A stretch of DNA of 64,000 nucleotides, from assembly GCF_009696615.1 (NCBI RefSeq), contig NZ_VULO01000007.1:102864-166863 (forward strand). The letters are read 5' to 3'. A program made the translations under genes and the position numbers. The number at the start of each line of letters is the position of its first letter. The first letter of the stretch is position 1. The notes beneath the pieces were generated by a model. That model was not told where the DNA came from. It was given only the letters and a program-made list of their open reading frames with translations, and searched no databases. Origin of the DNA: Scrofimicrobium canadense. GTDB lineage: Bacteria > Actinomycetota > Actinomycetes > Actinomycetales > Actinomycetaceae. Shown here in pieces: positions 34,239 through 41,451 of this stretch.

Positions 34239-34806
34239 GGCTTTTCCTTTCGTAATGCCAGTAGGGTGGGCGTGTTGGCAGGGTCATTGGTCGGTCTGCC
34301 CATGCTCCGGGCGTGCCAGGTTCGATTTCCCAATGTGTGACTTGTCCGAGGCCGATTGCGCGGTGTGAGCCGAGGTGTGTGATGCGGTCGAGCAGGAGAC
34401 GTAGCCAGTCCTCGTCGGCGCATTCGATTTCCCAGCTGATCTTGGGGATGAGCGCCACGGGGATTACCACGTCACGCGCTTTGTGTGGTCCGAGCGCGTG
34501 GTGGTTTTTCTTTTCCTTGGTGAAGCGCACTAGCTCCGCGTCTGCCGGTTTCTTACGGATTTCTAACATCGTGTGGGCTTGCACCTGATAGTGGGCGCGT
34601 GAGTTCTTCCAGCCCCAAAGTCCGTTTTGTTCCCATTTTTCTAGGGGGAGTAGGATCTCTGGTGCGTGTTCACGGGTGATTGTCGGATAAGCGCTGTCGG
34701 GGCGGGTGGCTTCGGCCCAGGCCAGTGGCCCGTCGAGCAAGAATTCTCGCCCGACGATGCCACTGGTGCGCTCGATGAGGTGAGCGGTGACTTTTAGGCT
34801 GGTCAT
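34231..34806 (-). CDS. csf3: Csf3, type IV CRISPR Cas5-like protein
   Basis: A 191-residue RAMP protein. Landmarks of Csf3 are FLLDGPLAWAEATR (residues 22-35), a conserved lysine block RKKPADAELVRFTKEKK (84-100) and the Gly-rich HLGSHRAIGLGQVTHW (144-159). It should bind the 5' handle of crRNA in the effector complex. It overlaps csf2 by an ATGA. The identity as a type IV Cas5 rests on the ordered motifs and on the csf1-csf2 neighbours; no type I Cas5 features are evident. Confidence 0.85.
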   Translation of the reverse strand: MTSLKVTAHLIERTSGIVGREFLLDGPLAWAEATRPDSAYPTITREHAPEILLPLEKWEQNGLWGWKNSRAHYQVQAHTMLEIRKKPADAELVRFTKEKKNHHALGPHKARDVVIPVALIPKISWEIECADEDWLRLLLDRITHLGSHRAIGLGQVTHWEIEPGTPGAWADRPMTLPTRPPYWHYERKSHG

Positions 34807-35633
34807 GCCGCTAACTCCCGCACGATCTCCACAATTTCATCAGCATGGTCCAGGTAGTGCTGGGTGAGCCAGGGAACCTCGTTAGATACTTCTTCCTCTG
34901 TGGTGATGCGTGCTTTTCCGTAGCCGGTCGCGGTTTTCGCGGCGAGAAACGCAACGCCACCTGGCGCCCACAGGTGGAACGCGGCTGCCAGGGTTTTCTC
35001 ATGCTCACCTGTGGCGGCGGCATCTGTTTCCATGCTGCCAGCTAGTTCCGCGCCGGGCTTGAGTATCTGGGTGGACCAGATCATTTGTGTAGACGCGTTC
35101 ACCGCATCGTCGGCTAGCTCGATAAACCGCGCAGCAGGCGTGGTGTCCAGGTCGTGGCGGGTTCCAAATTCTTCTCCCCGATAGTGGGCTGCTTTGTGGG
35201 TTGCCTGCACGGGAATGCGCGCATGGTTTTCCTCACACACCAGGATCCCGTCAGAAACACGCGCGGTTCCGGCAGTGATGTCAGATTGGGCGGCGTACCC
35301 GAGCAGTCCCAGCATGGGGAGTGCCGCGTTCGCTCTGCGTGTCAGATCCAGATTGGTTTGCGCCCCGGTAGTGGTGACCGCGCCACCACTCCAAATGAGC
35401 GACACTGCGGTTTTTGTCAGTGTCCCGTCTGCTAGATCGAGGGTTTTTGCGAGATGCCAGGCGAGTGCGTCCCGCAGTCCATGACGGATAGAGTTGGCGC
35501 TGAGGAAGGGAACCATTGCCAGGCTGCCGTCTTCAAGGACGACTTCCTGTGTGCGGAGACGCTGTGTATTCCCGCTGGTGCCAGCGCCGTGGTGGAACGG
35601 GCTTTCAAGGGTTGCAATGTAGTTGATTTTCAT
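34803..35633 (-). CDS. csf2: Csf2, type IV CRISPR Cas7-like backbone protein
   Basis: A 276-residue RAMP protein: strand 1 MKINYIATLESPFHHGAG, then VPFLSANSIRHGLRDALA (41-58), the NSIRxxLR motif of Cas7/Csf2, and a C-terminal LAAKTATGYGKARI. Copies of it would form the filament along the crRNA guide. The ATG follows GAAAGGCACCTAAGA, and its end overlaps csf3. Size fits Csf2 (about 250-300). Type III Cas7 proteins share the RAMP motif, but csf1 and csf3 next door make type IV the right call. Confidence 0.88.
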   Translation of the reverse strand: MKINYIATLESPFHHGAGTSGNTQRLRTQEVVLEDGSLAMVPFLSANSIRHGLRDALAWHLAKTLDLADGTLTKTAVSLIWSGGAVTTTGAQTNLDLTRRANAALPMLGLLGYAAQSDITAGTARVSDGILVCEENHARIPVQATHKAAHYRGEEFGTRHDLDTTPAARFIELADDAVNASTQMIWSTQILKPGAELAGSMETDAAATGEHEKTLAAAFHLWAPGGVAFLAAKTATGYGKARITTEEEVSNEVPWLTQHYLDHADEIVEIVRELAA

Positions 35634-35646
35634 TCTTAGGTGCCTT

Positions 35647-36039
35647 TCAGAAAATGGTTACAGCGGGTTCAGTTTTTGTTTTTGCCGTGTCGCGCTGCTC
35701 TATTCGTTGAATATCAGCGAGCGCGAGGATGTAGACCGCGTTGCGGGTGATGTGTGCAGCCCAAGCCGGGTAGTCCTGATCGATCAGTTCCGCGACCTCA
35801 GCAACGGTTTTTGCTTGGCGCTTGTCGATCTGGGGGATTTGAAGTTTTTTAGCGGCTAGTGTGATTGCTTCGCTTGCGGTTGAGGCTCCGGCGGCGGCGG
35901 CTTCGAGAGCGCTGATTGCGCGCCCGCCACTCCAGAAATCGATGCGGCTTGGCCCGTCGTCGGTGAGACTGTCGCGTAGTGCGAAAATCAGGCGGATTGT
36001 GGCCTGGTCGAGTTGTTCAGGCGTGGGGGTAGTTATCAT
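35647..36039 (-). CDS. cas11: Cas11-like small subunit
   Basis: A 130-residue, mostly alpha-helical protein between csf1 and csf2, exactly where type IV-B operons carry cas11. ATG 36039 lies 23 bp inside csf1 with AAAGGAATCACCGAAAA upstream. The helical core (DQATIRLIFALRDSL..., then KTVAEVAELIDQDYPAWAAH) has no motif that identifies it by itself, so the call rests on size, helicity and position. It would line the crRNA-target channel of the complex. Confidence 0.68.
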   Translation of the reverse strand: MITTPTPEQLDQATIRLIFALRDSLTDDGPSRIDFWSGGRAISALEAAAAGASTASEAITLAAKKLQIPQIDKRQAKTVAEVAELIDQDYPAWAAHITRNAVYILALADIQRIEQRDTAKTKTEPAVTIF

Positions 36040-36769
36040 TTTCGGTGATTCCTTTCGTGATTGTCCACAGTGCGAGTCGCAGTAGTGGGGATCGGTGCCA
36101 GGCGGCTAATTCGCCGTCTAGCTTTTGCCATTGGGTGAGCATTTCGCGGGTTTTCAAATACTTTGGTGTGCCTGTGAGGATTGCGTCGGAGGGTATTCCG
36201 AGGCGGCGTAGGCCAAGCGTGGCGGTGAACACCTGCCGCCAGTCGTCACACCTGTAGGGGACGTTGATTGTTTCGAAGCGGATAACTCCCGAGTTCCCCT
36301 CACAGACTGTCGCGTAAGGGAGCACATGTTTTTGACCTGAGTCGGCCACGCTAACTAGCCATTGGCCAGCGGGAGGGTCCCAGAGCGTGTCGATAACTGG
36401 CGTAGTGTCTTTTTTGCTTGTCAGGCACAAACCGTTGTGCTGACCTATCCAAGCGGCGGCTTTCTCCTGTGAGGGTGGAAGCTCTCTTCCAGGGGTCGCG
36501 ATAACGGTCCACTGGCGAAATGATCGGGGTGGTTTGCCAGAACATATAGCAACACACGCCCAACATGCCCGGTCCGAATCCTCCCGGGTGAACATTCCTC
36601 TGTCAGTAAAGTTTTCACCGAGCACTTTCTTTGCAGGCGCAGTATTGTTTTCGGTTTCACCACAAACACAGCAGATTGTAGGGGCTGTGCTAGTGAAAGC
36701 TTTTGCGCTGGCCCCCTCGACGGGGGGTTTGCCCGCGAGGTTGTGGACGAGCCTGGTTGCGTGGGTCAT
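36017..36769 (-). CDS. csf1: Csf1, type IV CRISPR large subunit with zinc finger
   Basis: A 250-residue protein. Two CxxC pairs (Cys33/36 and Cys69/72 in ICCVCGE and RACWACV) frame FTDRGMFTREDS, the zinc finger of Csf1. The family block PPAGQWLVSVADSGQKHVL (about 132-150, GQKH 145-148) and a helical C-terminus (GTPKYLKTREMLTQWQKL) follow. Csf1 is the signature gene of type IV. It overlaps cas6e by an ATGA. No HD nuclease, Cas3 or DinG gene accompanies it, so target cleavage is not expected from this operon. Confidence 0.88.
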   Translation of the reverse strand: MTHATRLVHNLAGKPPVEGASAKAFTSTAPTICCVCGETENNTAPAKKVLGENFTDRGMFTREDSDRACWACVAICSGKPPRSFRQWTVIATPGRELPPSQEKAAAWIGQHNGLCLTSKKDTTPVIDTLWDPPAGQWLVSVADSGQKHVLPYATVCEGNSGVIRFETINVPYRCDDWRQVFTATLGLRRLGIPSDAILTGTPKYLKTREMLTQWQKLDGELAAWHRSPLLRLALWTITKGITENDNYPHA

Positions 36770-37332
36770 TTCAGCACCTCTGTGAGTAGGAGTCCGCAGC
36801 CGAACCTCTTAGCCCGCCCAACGCCGTGTGTGAGTAGGTGGGAGAGTGCTTTTGGATCGTTCACGGTCATAGTGCCGGTGAATGCGGTGCGTGTGTGTAT
36901 CATTCGGGTTCCGTCGGGGCGGTTTCCTTTTGCGGGGCTCATTATTTGCACATCTACATGGTTGACCTTTGCAGCCGAGCCGATTTTACGGACGAACCAA
37001 TCAGGTATTTCGTCTTGGCTTAGCGGCGTGAGTTTTCCGCGTTGTTCAGGTTGGAAGGTTCTTTTTACTGGGTTCAAGATTGCTGCAAAGGTGAGTTTTT
37101 CATGTTTCTGGTAGTTGGTTTTGCGTGGCGCGGCAAAAACACTAGTAGAAACGCGTTTTATTGTGTTCATATTGAGTGCCGATTCGGACTGGACGATTAG
37201 TTTTCCGGGGCGGGGGGATGCCCACAGATAGGTTGAGCTGTTAGATGCGAGGGTGAGAAAACGGTGTGTCATGTCCGTGTCGAATGTCATCCGGCGTTCA
37301 CGTTGAGATAATTCGATACTGGTCAGCCACAT
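36766..37332 (-). CDS. cas6e: Cas6e-like crRNA endoribonuclease
   Basis: Start is ATG 37332, preceded by AAAGGAG; longer upstream ORF sequence belongs to other genes. It is 188 residues with a Cas6e layout: MWLTSIELSQRERR, the conserved His in MTHRFL (His23, the position of the catalytic His of Cas6e), LIVQSE (45-50), and the C-terminal Gly-rich THGVGRAKRFGCGLLL (168-183). Cas6e cuts hairpin repeats of type I-E style into crRNA. It is translated with csf1 (ATGA overlap). Family members are about 200-220 residues. Type IV-B operons as I know them lack cas6, so its place here is unusual. Confidence 0.85.
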   Translation of the reverse strand: MWLTSIELSQRERRMTFDTDMTHRFLTLASNSSTYLWASPRPGKLIVQSESALNMNTIKRVSTSVFAAPRKTNYQKHEKLTFAAILNPVKRTFQPEQRGKLTPLSQDEIPDWFVRKIGSAAKVNHVDVQIMSPAKGNRPDGTRMIHTRTAFTGTMTVNDPKALSHLLTHGVGRAKRFGCGLLLTEVLK

Positions 37333-37349
37333 GGGAACTCCTTTCGGTG

Positions 37350-37496
37350 TTAGTCGTGGTTGGGCATGTCGATTTGGAAGCCGATGGGTGGGGGGTCGGC
37401 TTTTTCGTCGCGGCTGTAGGTGTCGGTTTCGCGCGGCTCGGGTTCGGGCTGGTGGTCGCGGTTGATGCGGAGTTCTAGGCTGAGTCGGACTCTCAC
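37350..37496 (-). CDS. 48-residue protein ahead of cas6e
   Basis: GTG at 37496 with an AAGGAGGGG site and a GTGA overlap with the lipoprotein gene. The product (VRVRLSLELRINRDHQPEPEPRE, ending IGFQIDMPNHD) is acidic and unstructured-looking apart from one strand. No family was recognised. Coupling to the genes on either side makes it real. Confidence 0.6.
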   Translation of the reverse strand: MRVRLSLELRINRDHQPEPEPRETDTYSRDEKADPPPIGFQIDMPNHD

Positions 37497-37741
37497 TGCG
37501 CCCCTCCTTGCCAGTTGCAGTCGAGTCCGCCGCCGGTGTAGATGACGCATTCCAATGGCTGTCCACTTTGTTGGCTGATGATGTACCTGGACAAATAGCC
37601 GTCTTGTACGCGCCATGATGGGACGGACATGTCAGGCGTGCTGTCGGTACTCTGTGCGGGTGCGGGTGTTGTCTCAGCCTGGGTTGCGCATCCTGTGAGT
37701 AGCAGGCACGCGGCCAACACGGACAGTAGGCGGCGTCTCAT
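37493..37741 (-). CDS. Small lipoprotein
   Basis: From ATG 37741 (GGAGG eight bases upstream) the 82-residue product starts MRRRLLSVLAACLLLTGC, a lipoprotein signal with lipobox LLTGC. The mature part ends in CVIYTGGGLDCNWQGG. A second prophage gene (40613-40810) has the same design and ending. Prophage lipoproteins often act in superinfection exclusion at the membrane; that role is inferred only. Confidence 0.72.
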   Translation of the reverse strand: MRRRLLSVLAACLLLTGCATQAETTPAPAQSTDSTPDMSVPSWRVQDGYLSRYIISQQSGQPLECVIYTGGGLDCNWQGGAQ

Positions 37742-37983
37742 TGGTCGTCCTCCTTGGCTGTTTTCTCCCATCCGTTTGCGGCGGTGTTAACCCATCCGCG
37801 TTTTTTCCAGCAGTCTGCGCAGAGACGGAGTCCCGGCTCGCGCTTGTTGAAAATGGCTTTCCGCACGGTCAGGATGGGGAGTTTTTCTGACCATACTCGG
37901 AGGCAGTCGTCGCATTGTACTGCGAGCGGGTCGACTGCGACGATGCCGTGTACTCGTCCGGGGATGGTGGGGAGTCGTTTCAT
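37738..37983 (-). CDS. Small zinc-finger protein
   Basis: 81 residues from ATG 37983 (GGAGG before it, ATGA overlap with the upstream gene). Two CxxC pairs, VQCDDCLRVW and LRLCADCWKKRGW, suggest a zinc ribbon. Function unknown. Confidence 0.62.
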   Translation of the reverse strand: MKRLPTIPGRVHGIVAVDPLAVQCDDCLRVWSEKLPILTVRKAIFNKREPGLRLCADCWKKRGWVNTAANGWEKTAKEDDQ

Positions 37984-38321
37984 TGGTCCTCCATGATGCG
38001 TTTGATGGTCATGAGGTCGCGTTTCCACCCGCAGCCGATTGGCCCGTCTGGTGGGTAGGTGTCGCATTCGGGGTAGCTGGATAGGACCGCTTCGATGGCT
38101 TCTAGCCTCTTGAGCGCTTCTGGCACCCAATCGCGGCAGGCAGCAATAAACTCGGCGTCATTCTTCGCGTTCCAGTCCCCTCCACCGACCTCCGCAATCA
38201 ACCATTGTTGCTCCTGGTCGTATTCGACTTTCCACTCACCAGTGAGGTCGTTTTGATTGGCTTCCCACGGCCCCTCAGTCGCACTGTCGGCCAACTGTCG
38301 CATTTCCTGGTCAGTGGTCAT
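37980..38321 (-). CDS. Ead/Ea22-like phage protein
   Basis: A 113-residue acidic protein. The 'MRQLADSATEGPWEANQNDL' start and 'NDAEFIAACRDWVPEALKRL' block recur in actinophage and lambdoid early-region proteins of the Ead/Ea22 type. Function is unknown. AAGGAGCCACA precedes the ATG. Confidence 0.62.
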   Translation of the reverse strand: MTTDQEMRQLADSATEGPWEANQNDLTGEWKVEYDQEQQWLIAEVGGGDWNAKNDAEFIAACRDWVPEALKRLEAIEAVLSSYPECDTYPPDGPIGCGWKRDLMTIKRIMEDQ

Positions 38322-38397
38322 TGTGGCTCCTTATCCAGACGATTCCGAGGATGGTCAAGCATCCGATTAGTGTGGTTGCTACATCAGGCCAGCTCAT
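38311..38397 (-). CDS. 28-residue single-pass membrane peptide
   Basis: ATG 38397 overlaps the preceding stop (ATGA) after GGAGGGGAA. The peptide MSWPDVATTLIGCLTILGIV is one hydrophobic helix ending IRSHNDH. It overlaps the next gene by 11 bp. The strong coupling signals argue that it is translated. Confidence 0.5.
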   Translation of the reverse strand: MSWPDVATTLIGCLTILGIVWIRSHNDH

Positions 38398-38708
38398 TTC
38401 CCCTCCAGTGCGTTGAGTGCGACGCGGGCTTCCAGTAGGACCCATTTGTCATATGGGGCTTTGGTAGCGATTTCTGGCGTGATTTCTTCCGGATTTGCAG
38501 GCCCTAACATGCGCGCCTCCTTGATGATTTCGCGGGCTCTCTCCCGGTACTGCGACTGCACCGCTTCGGGGAGACAGTGCAGAAAATCAACCGGATATGT
38601 TTCGGGCACAACCTGACCTCCCCGTAGGCCCGCGCGTCGTTTCAGTGATGTGCATTCGAGTCCGGCCACCAGCTCCACAAGCCGCTGGTCACGGTCGTCA
38701 CAGCTCAT
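38394..38708 (-). CDS. Hypothetical phage protein
   Basis: A 104-residue charged helical protein (MSCDDRDQRLVELVAGLECT, then YRERAREIIKEARMLGPANP). Overlaps both neighbours by 4 bp. No family recognised. Confidence 0.58.
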   Translation of the reverse strand: MSCDDRDQRLVELVAGLECTSLKRRAGLRGGQVVPETYPVDFLHCLPEAVQSQYRERAREIIKEARMLGPANPEEITPEIATKAPYDKWVLLEARVALNALEGK

Positions 38709-38809
38709 TTCTCGTTCCTTTCTGCGAGTCTTGCGATGATTGCGTCGATCGCAGCTATTACCGAGTCCTTTGGTAGCGCCTTGATTTCGTCTATGGTTCT
38801 AATCATCAT
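38705..38809 (-). CDS. 34-residue hypothetical peptide
   Basis: ATG 38809 or 38806, after AAAAGGAGTCCACCC, gives MIRTIDEIKALPKDSVIAAI and a helical tail, ending in an ATGA overlap with the next gene. It overlaps the HNH gene end by 11 bp. Probably translated; function unknown. Confidence 0.45.
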   Translation of the reverse strand: MMIRTIDEIKALPKDSVIAAIDAIIARLAERNEK

Positions 38810-39158
38810 GGGTGGACTCCTTTTGTAGTTTTTCGAAATAGAATTCGACGGGTCCGCGTGTGAATGCGATTTTCCCGTAGCGGAGTAGTGCTTTGACGGT
38901 GCTGTTGCGTTCGAGGTTTTGGATCATCAGGTCCATGCGTTCCCGGAACTGATCGAGCGTCATATCAGATTTGTAGTAGTTGCAGCTCCTACAGGCGGGC
39001 ATTTTGTTGCTGAGCACGTCCAGGTGTGACTTGTCGCCCTTGTCTCCGCGTCGCAGTGGGATCACGTGGTCTTCCTGCATCGTTTTCAGCGTCAGGTGGC
39101 ACCCGCAGTAGGCGCAGTGACCACCGGTTTTCGCTAACACTAGCTCCCGCTCAGTCAT
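38799..39158 (-). CDS. HNH endonuclease
   Basis: A 119-residue protein: GHCAYCGCHL (zinc knuckle), MQEDHVIPLRRGDKGDKSHLDVLSN (H-N) and CRSCNYYKSD (second knuckle and H position). It is the third HNH protein of the prophage, here in the accessory region far from the terminase, so a homing or defence role is more likely than packaging. Confidence 0.82.
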   Translation of the reverse strand: MTERELVLAKTGGHCAYCGCHLTLKTMQEDHVIPLRRGDKGDKSHLDVLSNKMPACRSCNYYKSDMTLDQFRERMDLMIQNLERNSTVKALLRYGKIAFTRGPVEFYFEKLQKESTHDD

Positions 39159-39354
39159 GGGTACCCCCTTTGCATCGGTGAGTTTTCATGTCCCATTTCT
39201 GGTGGGCTTTCGAGTGGTAGGGCTCCATTTCGTAACCGCATTTGCGGCACATCCACCCATAGTCCGGCTCGAAGAACCATCTCGAAGTGGTCAGGACCAA
39301 CGCGATTCCCGCCGGGAAGCTGATGAATCCGAGAAGGAACCATAACCAGCTCAT
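39151..39354 (-). CDS. Small membrane protein with zinc knuckle
   Basis: Start taken as ATG 39354, overlapping the upstream stop. The 67-residue product is MSWLWFLLGFISFPAGIALV (one transmembrane helix) and a cytoplasmic part with MCRKCGYEM. The longer ORF upstream is a shadow of the neighbour. Function unknown. Confidence 0.58.
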   Translation of the reverse strand: MSWLWFLLGFISFPAGIALVLTTSRWFFEPDYGWMCRKCGYEMEPYHSKAHQKWDMKTHRCKGGTHD

Positions 39355-39680
39355 TTCCCGCTCCTTTCCGCGATCTGGGCGGCGATGTCTAGGCCCGCAC
39401 TTCGACCTAGTGCGTATCCAAAATCGAGGCCTTCGGTCTTTGCTTTGTCGGGGGGCCACGCAGCCGCCCGTATTTCCTCCGCTACTCGCCGCCGTTCGTC
39501 AGCGCGAATGATCGGGGCAGCGGCTTCTAAAATGCATCGCCGGTTGTCCCTGATAATCTCCGCCGCATCGGGATCGTCTTTGGCGAATTGTTCCCATTTG
39601 TCGGAGCGGCCTAGCACCTCATCCCAAAAAACCTGAGTCGCCGCCTCTACCGCTTCATCTGGAATGTCAATGTCAGCCAT
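39351..39680 (-). CDS. Hypothetical phage protein
   Basis: A 109-residue acidic, helical protein (MADIDIPDEAVEAATQVFWD, then LEAAAPIIRADERRRVAEEIRAAA). Such proteins are frequent in actinophage accessory regions without known function. Four-bp to eight-bp overlaps tie it to both neighbours. Confidence 0.6.
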   Translation of the reverse strand: MADIDIPDEAVEAATQVFWDEVLGRSDKWEQFAKDDPDAAEIIRDNRRCILEAAAPIIRADERRRVAEEIRAAAWPPDKAKTEGLDFGYALGRSAGLDIAAQIAERSGK

Positions 39681-40038
39681 TGTCTTGGTCCTTGCTTTCG
39701 TAGCAGCACATGCATACGTGCTCCATTCCTCGGTAAAACTCTCGGTTCTCCGTATTGGTCAGGTCTGGGTATATGTGCCCTTTTTCCATGCAGCGTGATG
39801 TGCGGGCGGGCCATTCCAGGTCGTAGATGTTGGTGCGGCGATGCTGGTCCCAGAGGCTTGGGTGTAGTCCGGCCCCAGATAGTTCTTTGTCGGACCAGTC
39901 GCGCCAATGATGCCGGGGCCATTCATCCTGAGTTTCTACACACTCGTAACCGGTGACGGTTGCGCAGTACGTTTTCTCGCTCTTGACTGTCTCTCGGCTC
40001 TGGTCGCACTGCAAACAGGTGCCGACTGGAACACTCAC
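39673..40038 (-). CDS. Zinc-binding hypothetical protein
   Basis: GTG 40038 (GGAGAGGAACA upstream, GTGA overlap) gives a 121-residue protein with CLQCDQSRE, a WPRHHWRDWSDKELSG core and CMCCYESKDQDNG at the end, probably one zinc site from both ends. No family recognised. Confidence 0.58.
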   Translation of the reverse strand: MSVPVGTCLQCDQSRETVKSEKTYCATVTGYECVETQDEWPRHHWRDWSDKELSGAGLHPSLWDQHRRTNIYDLEWPARTSRCMEKGHIYPDLTNTENREFYRGMEHVCMCCYESKDQDNG

Positions 40039-40616
40039 TGTTCCTCTCCGATCCCCAAAGCGGCGGGTAGTTCGACCTCGAACGCCACGGATAGTGCCCG
40101 CGCCTGTGCCCGCGTCCACTCCTCGCCATAGAGTCCACCGAACATGGCCACGAACTGCTGTTTTGCAATGAGTCGTTCCAATGTCTGCGTGTCGGCCTCT
40201 AGTTCGTTGGCGGTTTCCTGTGCTTCGACTAGGGCGAGAGTGGCTGCGACTTGAGCATTAGCTGAGTGCATTTGAGCAATCCATTTATGATCGGATTCCG
40301 CCATCGCGGCCTGTTGCCACGCTGCCCGCATACACTCCTCTGCATCCGCAAAATGCTTCTCCGCTTCGTTTTTGTGGCTCATGAGCGGTTCCTTTCGGCT
40401 CCTTTCGGCTTTGATTTCTTCCTCGATTGCGTGGGGCCAGTACCATGCGTCCCAAGTGGATTCGAGTTTCCTGTCTGGTGGTGCCGGGTAGTGTCCGGGG
40501 ATGGTCCACCCGCATGTGCAGCGGCACCAGGTTTCCTCATCGCCGGGGATTATCAGCAGGTAGTGATGGTCCGGCGTGATGGGTGTCTGGTCCCACTTGG
40601 CAGGAGTGTGGCTCAT
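40035..40616 (-). CDS. Two-part hypothetical protein, possible internal start
   Basis: The 193-residue ORF has an N-terminal Cys-containing part (MSHTPAKWDQTPITPDHHYL, WCRCTCGWTIPGHYP) and a helical C-terminal part starting at Met79 (MSHKNEAEKHFADAEECM). Met79 (40382) is preceded by two AAAGGA sites, so the C-terminal part may also be made alone. No family recognised. Confidence 0.58.
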   Translation of the reverse strand: MSHTPAKWDQTPITPDHHYLLIIPGDEETWCRCTCGWTIPGHYPAPPDRKLESTWDAWYWPHAIEEEIKAERSRKEPLMSHKNEAEKHFADAEECMRAAWQQAAMAESDHKWIAQMHSANAQVAATLALVEAQETANELEADTQTLERLIAKQQFVAMFGGLYGEEWTRAQARALSVAFEVELPAALGIGEEQ

Positions 40617-40810
40617 GAGCGGGCCTCCCAGTCACAGGTAATGCCGGTCTGGGAAAAATCTTTGGCTTTGACACAGACAACTTTGCCGCCGTCTGGCAGG
40701 TCAACAACATATGACCTTAGTGATCCTGGTCCGTCTGCGGGGGTAGTTGGAGCGCACCCGGTCAGGCTTATTAGTGTGAGCGCGGTGATCAGTGCTATTC
40801 GCTTGCTCAT
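40613..40810 (-). CDS. Small lipoprotein, paralogue of the 37.5-kb one
   Basis: 65 residues: MSKRIALITALTLISLTGC with lipobox SLTGC, then VVDLPDGGKVVCVKAKDFSQ and ITCDWEARS. The 'CV...CDW' pattern matches the C-terminus of the lipoprotein at 37493-37741. Predicted to be anchored to the outer face of the membrane; superinfection exclusion is a guess. Confidence 0.72.
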   Translation of the reverse strand: MSKRIALITALTLISLTGCAPTTPADGPGSLRSYVVDLPDGGKVVCVKAKDFSQTGITCDWEARS

Positions 40811-40977
40811 TTCGTCCTCGTTTTCGTGGTGGTGGCGATTGTGTCGCCGCTGATGGGGTAGGGGGTGCCGGTGTTGTTGTGTGCTGCTATTAGGGCGCTG
40901 ATGGGCAGTGGGCGGAACACGAACGCGGCGGTGGTCGCGTCGCAGAATTGTTCGGGGTCAGAAGGGTGCTGGCTCAT
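40807..40977 (-). CDS. Hypothetical 56-residue protein
   Basis: ATG 40977 follows GGAGGCAGCTTCA inside the end of ssb. The product is MSQHPSDPEQFCDATTAAFV and a Thr-rich tail. Its stop overlaps the lipoprotein start (ATGA). Translated by spacing; function unknown. Confidence 0.5.
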   Translation of the reverse strand: MSQHPSDPEQFCDATTAAFVFRPLPISALIAAHNNTGTPYPISGDTIATTTKTRTK

Positions 40978-41449
40978 TGAAGCTGCCTCCTCCCGCGTTT
41001 CCGAAAACGTCGTAGGTGCCGTTTTGCGGGCCGTTCGTGGCGGGGGTGTCCGAATACCCGCCTGTGGGGCTGTTCGGCTGTCCTGCGAACGGCTGGGCGG
41101 CGTTTTGGGGTGCTCTGGGGACCACGCCGAGGAACTTCGCGCCTAGTAGTTCGTAGCTGAGTCGCTGTGACCCGTCCTGAGCCTGGTAGGTGCGAATCGA
41201 GAATGTACCCTCGACGCTCACCCGGTCGCCCTTGTGGAGCACGTCGGCGAGACGTTCAGCCATTTGTTCCCAGAGTGTCGCGCGAATCCACAGAGGTTCG
41301 CCCACGTCAGACCACTGGTTCGTCTGACGATCCAGCCGTGAGGGTGTTGCCGCAATCGAGAGATTCAGGGTCGCTTTGCCTGACTGGTTGTTGAATTTCA
41401 GTTCCGGTTCCTGCCCGAGGTTGCCGGTCACTATCCCATGAAATGCCAT
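40958..41449 (-). CDS. ssb: Single-stranded DNA-binding protein
   Basis: A 163-residue SSB: OB-fold start MAFHGIVTGNLGQEPELKF, then WIRATLWEQMAERLADVLHKGDRVSVEG, and a Gly/Pro/Asn-rich tail ending FNEPAPF in place of the usual DDDIPF tip. It coats ssDNA during phage replication and recombination. It lies next to the replication gene. The altered tip may change partner binding. Confidence 0.93.
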   Translation of the reverse strand: MAFHGIVTGNLGQEPELKFNNQSGKATLNLSIAATPSRLDRQTNQWSDVGEPLWIRATLWEQMAERLADVLHKGDRVSVEGTFSIRTYQAQDGSQRLSYELLGAKFLGVVPRAPQNAAQPFAGQPNSPTGGYSDTPATNGPQNGTYDVFGNAGGGSFNEPAPF

Positions 41450-41451
41450 GT

